Source of the DNA: Chloroflexia bacterium
GTDB taxonomy: Bacteria; Chloroflexota; Chloroflexia; Thermomicrobiales; JALYUS01
Reading direction: 5' to 3'
Assembly: GCA_025928215.1 (NCBI GenBank)
Contig: JAICJW010000158.1
Location: 1 to 9,422 of the forward strand
DNA: 9,422 nt
In this document: positions 1-6,068 of the stretch, piece after piece
Layout: each line of letters opens with the position of its first letter
How positions within the stretch are numbered: the stretch's first letter is position 1
Program-made: the position numbers and the translations under genes
Notes under the pieces: generated by a model
Seen by the model: the letters and a program-made list of their open reading frames with translations, nothing else
Databases searched by the model: none
Told to the model about the DNA's origin: nothing

Positions 1-9
1 AACTCCGAA

Positions 10-795
10 CTACTTCCCCTTCCAGTTCGGCTTGCGCTTCTCCAAAAATGCGCTGACGCCCTCGTGGAAGTCTTCACTCGTGTACGCTTTGACGATGAGA
101 TCGCTGCTGTGCGGGGGGCGCCGGTGCATCGAGATGCGATGCACCGCCTCTTTCGTGATCTGGATCGTCAGCGGTGCATTGCCGGCGATCTGCTCCGCCA
201 TCTCCTGCACATGCTGATGCAAGAGATCGGGTTCGATGATCTCGCTGAAGAGGCCGACCGCATGCGCCTCCTCGGCCCCCATTAACCGGGCGCGAAAGAT
301 CATCTCCTTCGTCCGCGCCGGGCCGATCAGGTCCACAAGGCGAGCATAGGCGCCTGTGGCGAGCGCGTTGCCGAGCGTGCGCGCGATCGGGAATCCGAAG
401 CGGGAATCGGGCGTCGCGACGCGAATGTCGCAGACCATCGCCAGCGCCGCTCCACCGCCGACTGCATAGCCACGGATTGCGGCAATCGTCGGGCGCTCCA
501 GCGTTTCGAGCGCCGTGATTACCCCACCAATGCGCGCCTCGTAGTCGAGCGCGTCCTGCGCGTTCGTGAACGATGTAAATTGGCTGATGTCCGTCCCCGC
601 GACGAACGCCTTCTCCCCCGCGCCCGTCAGAACCAGGACGCGAATCTCAGGCGTCTCGGTCACATGCGCACAGATGCGTCGGAGCGCGTCGTACATCGCA
701 AACGTCATCGCGTTGCGCGCTTCAGGGCGGTTGAAGGTCACCCATGCGACTGGCCCGCGCCGCTCGAAGAGGACATTAGGGGTTCCGGTCTCCAT
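10..795 (-). CDS. Enoyl-CoA hydratase/isomerase (crotonase) family protein lacking the classical catalytic glutamates
   Basis: A 261-residue protein, the normal length for a single-domain crotonase-fold acyl-CoA enzyme, acting in the cytoplasm on a CoA thioester. Seen: the N-terminal strand with FNRPEARNAM (21-30), the first oxyanion-hole segment AFVAGTDISQF (63-73), and the second, GGG at 113-115 followed by AALAMVCDIRVA. In rat mitochondrial hydratase this second stretch reads GGGCE and carries the first catalytic Glu; here that position is Ala117. The second Glu, in FGQPE of the classical enzyme, falls at Ile137 in FGFPIARTLGN. Hydration of 2-enoyl-CoA by the usual mechanism is therefore doubtful. 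An isomerase, hydrolase or other crotonase reaction is possible. The ATG (complement of 793-795) has a good Shine-Dalgarno, AAGGGAG (complement of 801-807), five bases upstream. The gene is divergent from the acyl-CoA synthetase, which fits a shared acyl-CoA pathway. Family call is firm; the reaction is unknown. Confidence 0.93.
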   Translation of the reverse strand: METGTPNVLFERRGPVAWVTFNRPEARNAMTFAMYDALRRICAHVTETPEIRVLVLTGAGEKAFVAGTDISQFTSFTNAQDALDYEARIGGVITALETLERPTIAAIRGYAVGGGAALAMVCDIRVATPDSRFGFPIARTLGNALATGAYARLVDLIGPARTKEMIFRARLMGAEEAHAVGLFSEIIEPDLLHQHVQEMAEQIAGNAPLTIQITKEAVHRISMHRRPPHSSDLIVKAYTSEDFHEGVSAFLEKRKPNWKGK

Positions 796-822
796 CGTTG
801 CTCCCTTATTGTATCGCGGGAA

Positions 823-850
823 GTAGCCGGTAGCCGGTAGTCAGTAGTCA
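823..850 (+). repeat. Tandem heptad array, four copies of GTAGYCR
   Basis: Four consecutive 7-base units read GTAGCCG, GTAGCCG, GTAGTCA and GTAGTCA, with a decayed fifth unit (GCAGAGA) after them. The array is mirrored by a second array at 940-967 in inverted orientation. Bases 825-847 match the reverse complement of 943-965 at 22 of 23 positions. Short heptad arrays of this sort are known as dispersed repeats in several bacterial genomes, but one at a divergent promoter could also be a protein-binding array. Confidence 0.85.
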
Positions 851-870
851 GCAGAGATACCGAAGTGAGC

Positions 871-911
871 GCCGGACGCATCGGCTACCACAGCAGCATA
901 TCACGTCCGGC
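871..911. repeat. Small inverted repeat nested between the heptad arrays
   Basis: GCCGGACG (871-878) is the exact reverse complement of CGTCCGGC (904-911), leaving a 25-base loop. It sits roughly midway between the two heptad arrays, so the whole 823-967 block could fold as a nested stem. No run of T follows, so it is not a typical intrinsic terminator. Confidence 0.5.
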
Positions 912-939
912 TTCTTTATCGAGTGCCCACGCGGACGAC

Positions 940-967
940 CGGCTACTGGCTACCGGCTACCGGCTGT
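940..967 (-). repeat. Tandem heptad array in inverted orientation
   Basis: On the plus strand the units are CGGCTAC, TGGCTAC, CGGCTAC and a decayed CGGCTGT. On the minus strand these read as GTAGCCR, the same heptad as the array at 823-850. The array ends two bases before the TACACT candidate -10 of the acyl-CoA synthetase, so it covers the -35 position. Confidence 0.85.
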
Positions 968-1053
968 CGTACACTGATGCCATTCCTGATCGGACGGCCC
1001 GCGTATGCGTGCGAGGGAGACGCAGCCACGGGGCAGATGAAAGCGAGGATGCG

Positions 1054-2769
1054 ATGGACCTTGCGCTCTATGACGATCACCTTTCCTATGTGCATGGCGC
1101 GAGCGACGTGCCACTGATCGGCGCGACGATCGGCGACCTCTTCGACCGCGTTGCCGCGCAGGTGCCGGAGAACGAGGCGCTCGTCTCCTGCCATCAAGGC
1201 GTGCGCTATACGTACCGCGAGTTTCGGGCGCTCTGCGACCGCTTCGCGCGCGGCCTGATGGCGCTCGGCATCGGCAAGGGCGACCGGATCGGCATCTGGG
1301 CGACCAATCACGCTGAATGGGTCATCGCGCAGTTCGCGACGCCCAAGATCGGTGCGATCCTCGTCAACATCAATCCGTCGTACCGCGTCTACGAGCTGGA
1401 ATACGCGCTCAATCAGTCGGGCTGCGCCGCGCTGATCATCGGGCCAGCCTTCAAGTCTTCCGATTACGCCGCCATGCTAGGCGAAACCTGCCCCGAACTC
1501 GACGAAGCCGAACCGGGCAACCTGCACGCCGCCCGTCTCCCCGATCTGCGTACGGTGATCACCTTCGGCTGCGAGACGCCCGGCGCATACCGCTGGGAGG
1601 ATGTGCTGAGCAAAGCCAGGGCGGTCTCTGCCGAGGAACTGACGCGGGTGCAACAGGAGCAGCAGTTCGACGATGCGATCAATATCCAGTACACCTCCGG
1701 CACGACAGGTTTCCCGAAGGGTGTGACGCTCTCGCACCATTCGATCCTCAATAATGGCTTCTTCATCGGCGAGTACATGCGCTTCTCGCCCAATGATCGC
1801 CTGTGCATCCCCGTGCCCTTCTATCACTGCTTCGGTATGGTGCTGGCGAACCTCGCCTGCATCACCCACGGCGCGACAATGGTCATTCCCGCCCCCGGTT
1901 TCGACCCCAAAAGCGCGCTCGAAGCGGTGGAAAAGGAGCAATGCACCGCCCTGCACGGCGTCCCAACGATGTTCATTGCCGAGCTGGCGCACCCGGAGTT
2001 CGATTCGTTCGATCTTTCGTCGTTACGAACGGGCATCATGGCCGGTTCGCCCTGCCCCGTGGAGGTGATGAAGCAGGTCAACGCGCGCATGCATATGACA
2101 GACGTGACGATCTGCTACGGCATGACCGAGACTGCACCCGTCTCCTTCCAGAGTACGACCGACGACCCGATTGAAAAGCGCGTTAGCACCGTTGGGCGCG
2201 TTCATCCGCATGTCGAGTGCAAGATTGTTGACCCCGTAACCGGCGCGATCGTCCCACGCGGCACGACCGGCGAACTGCTCTCGCGCGGGTACATCGTCAT
2301 GCTCGGCTACTGGAACAACCCGGAGGCGACCGCGCAGGCGGTGGATGCGGGCCGCTGGATGCACACCGGCGATCTCGCGACGATGGACGATGAGGGATAT
2401 GTAAATATCGTTGGCCGGTCAAAGGATATGATCATCCGGGGCGGCGAGAATATCTACCCGCGTGAGATCGAGGAATTCCTCTATCCGCATCCGCAGATTC
2501 AGGATATTCAGGTCATTGGCGTTCCGGATGAGAAGTATGGCGAGGAAGTGATGGCCTGGGTGATCCTCAAAGCGGGCGAGAGCGCGACCGAGGACGAACT
2601 GCGCGACTACTGCCGCGCCCGCATCGCCCACTACAAGGTGCCGCGCTACTGGAAGTTCACCGACGCCTTCCCGATGACCGTCACCGGCAAAATCCAGAAG
2701 TACAAGATGCGCGAAACCGCGACGGAAGAACTTGGCCTGGAAAAGGCGGCGGCAGTCAGGACGGCGTAG
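1054..2769 (+). CDS. Acyl-CoA synthetase (AMP-binding, ACSF2-like medium/long-chain fatty-acid:CoA ligase)
   Basis: A 571-residue ANL-superfamily enzyme that activates a carboxylic acid to acyl-AMP and then to acyl-CoA in the cytoplasm. Seen in order: the phosphate-binding loop YTSGTTGFPKG (213-223), PFYHCFG (255-261), the adenine-binding YGMTET (355-360), HTGD (437-440), the hinge region GRSKDMIIRGGENIYP (454-469), and the C-terminal TGKIQK (544-549) with the adenylation lysine K546. Several of these stretches, including GGENIYPREIEEFL, resemble the ACSF2/fatty-acyl-CoA synthetase branch. I chose ATG 1054 because GAGGA (1045-1049) lies just upstream and the protein then has family length; the open frame continues back to GTG 865, but those 63 extra residues come from repeat DNA. 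The amidohydrolase follows within 50 bases. The chain length or aryl specificity of the substrate cannot be read from the sequence. Confidence 0.95.
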   Translation: MDLALYDDHLSYVHGASDVPLIGATIGDLFDRVAAQVPENEALVSCHQGVRYTYREFRALCDRFARGLMALGIGKGDRIGIWATNHAEWVIAQFATPKIGAILVNINPSYRVYELEYALNQSGCAALIIGPAFKSSDYAAMLGETCPELDEAEPGNLHAARLPDLRTVITFGCETPGAYRWEDVLSKARAVSAEELTRVQQEQQFDDAINIQYTSGTTGFPKGVTLSHHSILNNGFFIGEYMRFSPNDRLCIPVPFYHCFGMVLANLACITHGATMVIPAPGFDPKSALEAVEKEQCTALHGVPTMFIAELAHPEFDSFDLSSLRTGIMAGSPCPVEVMKQVNARMHMTDVTICYGMTETAPVSFQSTTDDPIEKRVSTVGRVHPHVECKIVDPVTGAIVPRGTTGELLSRGYIVMLGYWNNPEATAQAVDAGRWMHTGDLATMDDEGYVNIVGRSKDMIIRGGENIYPREIEEFLYPHPQIQDIQVIGVPDEKYGEEVMAWVILKAGESATEDELRDYCRARIAHYKVPRYWKFTDAFPMTVTGKIQKYKMRETATEELGLEKAAAVRTA

Positions 2770-2790
2770 CAATCGGGAGAGAGCCGACCG

Positions 2791-4242
2791 ATGCAGGCGG
2801 CGAGAACGAAAGGGGAGATGATGACGACAGAACAGGAATTGACCGGCTGGCTTGAAGAGCGACAGGAACGCTTCATCACGATGGCGGATACAATCTGGGC
2901 GAACCCGGAAGTTGCGCTCACCGAGTCGAAGGCGTGCGCGCTCCAGGCAGAGGCCCTCGCGCGGGACGGCTTCACGATCACGCGGAATGTCGGCGGCTTG
3001 CCGACCGCGTTCATGGCCGAATGGGGCAGCGGCACACCGGCCATCGGGTATTTGGGCGAATACGACGCGCTGCCGGGACTATCGCAGAAGTCGCAATCGG
3101 GGCAGGAGCCGGTCGTATCCGAGGGGCCGGGCCACGGCTGCGGCCATAACCTGCTTGGCACCGCCGCTGTCGCCGCCGCGATGGCGCACAAGGCGTGGCT
3201 TGAGGAGACGAAGCAATCCGGCACGGTGCGCTACTACGGTTGCCCGGCGGAGGAGACGATCACCGGCAAGGTATATATGGCCCGCGCGGGCGTCTTCGAC
3301 GATCTCGATGCCGCGATCACCTGGCACCCCGGCAGCGTCAATACCGTGCAGTGTGGCAGCAGCCTCGCGGTGGACAATCTCAAGTTCCGCTTCCACGGAC
3401 AGACCGCGCATGCCGCGGCCGCGCCGGAGATGGGCCGCTCCGCGCTCGACGCGGTCGAGTTGATGAATATCGGCGCGAACTTCCTGCGCGAGCATATCAT
3501 CGAGACGGCCCGCATCCATTACGTCATTACGAACGGCGGCGGCGCGCCGAATGTCGTGCCGGACGAGGCGGAAGTCTGGTACTTCGTGCGCGCCCCACGG
3601 CGCGATCAGGTGGAGGCGATCACCGCGCGCGTGCGCGATATTGCCCGTGGCGCGACGCTGATGACCGGCACGACGGTAGAGGAGGAGTATCAGTGTGGCG
3701 CGTATAATTGTCTGCCGAACCTGACGCTCGCCGATGCCGCACAGTCGGTGCTTGAGGGATTGGGGCCGCTCGACTTCACGGATGACGAACGCGCCTACGC
3801 GCAGGCAATTGCGGACGCCTATCCGGCCGCTGTGCGCGCGGGCGTGGTCGAGAGTCATGGGCTACCGGCGAGCCTCCTCGAACAATCGCTGACGGGTGAG
3901 GTCTTCGCCCCGCTGGACAAGGGGAAGGTGATGCCTGGCTCAACCGATGTCGCCGATGTCTCATGGATCACGCCGACGGTGCAGGTGTGGACTGCCTGCT
4001 GGGCGATTGGCGTGCCGGGGCATAGTTGGGGGATCACCGCGACCGGCGCAATGTCCATCGGGCATAAGGGGATGCTCCACGCGGCGAAGGCGATGGCGCT
4101 CACCGGGGTCGCCCTCGTCCGCGATCCCGCGCTCCTGGAGCGGGCACGCGCGGAGCACGCGGAAGCGACCGACGGGAGAACGTATCATACGCCCCTCCCG
4201 GAGGGGTTGCAGCCGCCGCTTCCTGCTTCGCATTCTCGGTGA
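2791..4242 (+). CDS. M20-family metallo-amidohydrolase, AbgB-like (p-aminobenzoyl-glutamate utilisation protein B type)
   Basis: A 483-residue zinc-type amidohydrolase, close to the length of E. coli AbgB, which with AbgA splits p-aminobenzoyl-glutamate. Seen: LGEYDALPGLS (88-98), the metal motif GHGCGHN (114-120, ligands Cys117 and His119), PAEE (152-155), WHPG (178-181, His179), the dimerisation-domain TAHAAAAPEMGRSALDAV (205-222), GSTDVADVSW (383-392) and a C-terminal SIGHKGM (His425). This set is typical of the AbgB branch and not of plain IAA-amino-acid hydrolases. No AbgA or AbgT partner is visible, so it may act alone on another amide or N-acyl amino acid. Start choice: ATG 2791 has GGGAGAGAG (2775-2783) seven bases before it, but ATG 2818 or 2821, preceded by AAGGGGAG, gives an N-terminus nearer the family length. 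Probably co-transcribed with the synthetase (21-base gap). Confidence 0.93.
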   Translation: MQAARTKGEMMTTEQELTGWLEERQERFITMADTIWANPEVALTESKACALQAEALARDGFTITRNVGGLPTAFMAEWGSGTPAIGYLGEYDALPGLSQKSQSGQEPVVSEGPGHGCGHNLLGTAAVAAAMAHKAWLEETKQSGTVRYYGCPAEETITGKVYMARAGVFDDLDAAITWHPGSVNTVQCGSSLAVDNLKFRFHGQTAHAAAAPEMGRSALDAVELMNIGANFLREHIIETARIHYVITNGGGAPNVVPDEAEVWYFVRAPRRDQVEAITARVRDIARGATLMTGTTVEEEYQCGAYNCLPNLTLADAAQSVLEGLGPLDFTDDERAYAQAIADAYPAAVRAGVVESHGLPASLLEQSLTGEVFAPLDKGKVMPGSTDVADVSWITPTVQVWTACWAIGVPGHSWGITATGAMSIGHKGMLHAAKAMALTGVALVRDPALLERARAEHAEATDGRTYHTPLPEGLQPPLPASHSR

Positions 4243-4375
4243 TGAAATGACGCGGCTTCCGCTCCGAAACAATCTTCCATACCCTCTTGCAAGGTGTGAC
4301 GCGTAAAGCGACAAGAGCGACTCCGGCAGGGGTGCCACACGCGGCGACGCATCGCCGCATGGATGGAGCGCAGGG
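4243..4375. other. Intergenic spacer before the GH43-like gene, with a GC-rich hairpin
   Basis: The spacer has a perfect 7-base stem, GCGGCGA (4341-4347) and TCGCCGC (4352-4358), with loop CGCA. It lies just upstream of the Shine-Dalgarno GGAG (4365-4368) of the next gene. It lacks a T tract, so it is not an obvious terminator. I see no convincing -35/-10 pair in the rest. Confidence 0.4.
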
Positions 4376-5128
4376 ATGCATCGTTCTCGTCGCGGCCTAT
4401 CGCGCGCAACGTGGGTGCGTTTCCGCGCGCCCACCCGTCTCCTCCTCGCGGCGCTCATGATCGCGGTGGCATCGGCATCACACACCGGCATTTCCGGCAC
4501 CGGCTCCGCCGCTCGCACCTACACGAATCCGCTCCACGTCGCGGCGACCGCTGCGGGGCCATTCGAGAGTTGCCCGGACCCCGCCATCATCCATGGTCAG
4601 CAGCCGGGCGACACGTTCTGGTATATGTATTGCACGACGAACCCGCTGAATGACACGGATCGCACCGCGAGCGGCAGGCTCAACGGTCACTACATGCCCA
4701 TGCTGCGCTCGCGCGATCTGGTTCAGTGGACGTACGTGGGCGATGTCTTCAGCGAGCGTCCGCCGTGGCTCGCTGGAGGAGCAGATGACGGCAACTACCT
4801 CAAGCTCGCGCACCTCACGCGGGCGCCGACCCAACAGGTTCTCTTCACAAAAGCGGTCTTCCCCGTGCCGCCGCGCTATCCGCACGAAGGCAATACGGTG
4901 GTCGGGCCGGCTGCCGCCTGGACGTACCTGCGCATCGTCAAGCGCACCCAGATGGGCGAAGAGGCGTACACGGCCTATTCGAGCCGCGACGGGCTGGAGT
5001 GGAGCCGAGGCGGCACCTGGACGGATGCGCTGGGGCGGGATGCCCGCATCGGTCCGGTGGCGATGGGCGGCGCCGGGTTCACCGCGAACTTCGCGTATGT
5101 CCGCGTCTATACCCTGCCACTTCGCTAA
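4376..5128 (+). pseudogene. Secreted glycoside hydrolase family 43 relative with the catalytic core deleted in frame
   Basis: A continuous 250-residue frame, far too short for the enzyme it resembles. Residues 1-46 look like a secretion signal: Arg-rich start, hydrophobic LLLAALMIAVASA (22-34), possible cleavage after ASA or SAA. Residues 48-133 resemble the first blade of a GH43 arabinanase/xylosidase-type beta-propeller: TYTNPL, CPDPAII with Asp68 as the expected general base, FWYMYCTTNPL, then RSRDLVQWTYVGDVF. Next one expects a WAPD-type segment, the acidic catalytic residues and about four more blades. Instead, near residues 131-138, the sequence jumps to what looks like the C-terminal concanavalin-A-like domain found on some GH43 enzymes: DDGNYLKLAHL, EGNTVVGP, WTYLRIVKR, YTAYSSRDGLEWSRGGTW, FAYVRVYTL. 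The general acid and pKa-modulating residues are absent, so hydrolysis is unlikely. The frame is intact and has a good Shine-Dalgarno (GGAG 4365-4368), so it may still be expressed. An assembly deletion is also possible. Confidence 0.7.
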
Positions 5129-5361
5129 ATTTGCTCCTTGACCGCACCGATTCCGCGCTGACCCCGAACTAATTCGGCTGGCCCGCGATGGAACCGCCAG
5201 GCATCCAGTCACGTCAGTATCGTATGCACCGGTTCAGTGCGTTGTTTGCGTACCCGCGCGATGCCATTCCCTTCAGGGAAGCGTAAGAACTCGGCAATCA
5301 ATCGGCAAGACGCCGCTCCTACACTCCTACCGCGGACCGATCCATCGTAGGAGGCGACCTG
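5129..5361. other. Intergenic spacer upstream of the methyltransferase operon
   Basis: The first ~130 bases show no gene. They hold two weak 5-base-stem hairpins, CCGAA/TTCGG (5164-5177) and TTCCC/GGGAA (5267-5280). Neither has a T tract, so neither is a confident terminator for the preceding gene. The last ~80 bases hold the candidate regulated promoter listed separately. Confidence 0.5.
5283..5325 (+). promoter_or_regulatory. Candidate OmpR/PhoB-type box (three 11-base-spaced repeats) plus TACACT -10
   Basis: TCGGCAA occurs at 5291-5297 and again at 5302-5308, exactly 11 bases apart. A weaker copy aligned on GTAAGA (5283-5288) keeps the same spacing with GCAATC (5294-5299) and GCAAGA (5305-5310). 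Direct repeats at one helical turn are the usual binding pattern of OmpR/PhoB-family winged-helix response regulators. TACACT (5320-5325) follows about ten bases after the last repeat, where activator-dependent promoters of this class place the -10, and no good -35 is present. Transcription would start near 5332, giving a leader of about 30 bases. No regulator gene is in the window. Confidence 0.5.
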
Positions 5362-6045
5362 GTGCGGACGACAAGCGTTGCGGCAATCCCGACACTTCAT
5401 GACGCGGGATACCGACCGTCCCCGCCACGGCGCCCATCTTCCGGGCCAAGCATCTCGATCTACGAGCGCTACGCGACGCAATACGCGGCATTCCGCCTCC
5501 GCGTCTGCCCCGACGACCGCGCCGAGGGGCTGACCGCGCTCGACCTTCCCCGCGCCCGGCATGCCGCCGAGGTTGGCTGCGGGCCGGGATACTACGCGCC
5601 GGTCATCGCCGCGCGGCATCCGGCGGTGCGCGTCACCGGCATTGACAACTCCCCCAAGCAAATCGCGCTGGCGCGGCAGCGGGCCGCGCAACAGGGCCTC
5701 ACGAACGCGCGCTTCATCTGCGATGACGCGTGCGCCCTCTCCCAACCCGATGGGCGCTTCGACCGGATCGTCGCATCCCGGCTGCTGATGGTGGTGCGCG
5801 AGCCGCACCGCGTGATGGCGGAACTGCGGCGGGTACTCGCCCCGGGCGGTGTGCTGCTCATCACCGAACCGGTCGCCCGCCCCGCGATCAGTTTCGCCGA
5901 TTGGATACACGCCCCGATCCCCCCCGAGCGCATCTTCACCTCCCGCGCCTTCGCGGCGCTCGTTTCGTTGGTCGCGTGGGGCTCGTGCGCGATCTGGGAG
6001 ACCGGCGGGTACCGCTACGCCCGCTGCCGAAAAACGGCTGATTGA
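5362..6045 (+). CDS. Class I SAM-dependent methyltransferase
   Basis: A 227-residue cytoplasmic methyltransferase of the Rossmann-like class I fold (Methyltransf_11/25 type). Seen: motif I EVGCGPG (70-76), the acidic ribose-binding position Asp95 in VTGIDNSPKQ (91-100), DD at 121-122 in the adenine-binding region, the motif-IV-like FDRIVAS (133-139), and the post-core LAPGGVLLITEP (159-170). The first ~32 residues are Pro/Arg-rich and look non-conserved; the fold starts near IYERYATQYAAF. The start is GTG 5362, supported by a strong GTAGGAGG (5347-5354) seven bases upstream. It is the first gene of a three-gene operon; the next start codon is 23 bases after the stop. The methyl acceptor is unknown; a lipid, quinone or small molecule is possible, and the neighbours do not settle it. 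Confidence 0.88.
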   Translation: MRTTSVAAIPTLHDAGYRPSPPRRPSSGPSISIYERYATQYAAFRLRVCPDDRAEGLTALDLPRARHAAEVGCGPGYYAPVIAARHPAVRVTGIDNSPKQIALARQRAAQQGLTNARFICDDACALSQPDGRFDRIVASRLLMVVREPHRVMAELRRVLAPGGVLLITEPVARPAISFADWIHAPIPPERIFTSRAFAALVSLVAWGSCAIWETGGYRYARCRKTAD

Positions 6046-6068
6046 CCATGCACAGAGAGGACCCGCCG

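Larger units (their letters stand above)
796..1053. promoter_or_regulatory. Divergent intergenic region between the crotonase and acyl-CoA synthetase genes
   Basis: These 258 bases must hold the promoters of both outward-facing genes. A TACACT hexamer on the plus strand (970-975) is a reasonable -10 for the synthetase, giving a leader of about 70 bases; the bases at -35 distance lie in the heptad array and match TTGACA poorly. On the minus strand TACAAT (complement of 808-813) resembles a -10, but transcription from it would start inside the hydratase Shine-Dalgarno, so the true promoter is probably further away. An open frame extends the synthetase back to a GTG at 865. The extension is repeat-derived and has no family similarity that I recognise, so I treat it as non-coding. 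Confidence 0.5.

Noticed and set aside
865..1053. A 63-residue N-terminal extension of the acyl-CoA synthetase from GTG 865
   Set aside because: It is encoded by heptad-repeat and promoter-like DNA and has no Shine-Dalgarno of note; ATG 1054 with GAGGA upstream gives the family length.
3079..3858. A 259-codon open frame on the minus strand opposite the amidohydrolase gene
   Set aside because: Arg/His/Ala-rich shadow without motifs; the plus strand encodes a complete M20-type enzyme.
4192..4206. CCCCTCC-C-GGAGGGG inverted repeat near the end of the amidohydrolase gene, as a terminator
   Set aside because: It lies within coding sequence for a conserved-looking C-terminus (PLPEGL), has a one-base loop and is not followed by a T tract.
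5164..5177. CCGAA-CTAA-TTCGG hairpin as a terminator for the GH43-like gene
   Set aside because: The stem is only five bases and no T tract follows.
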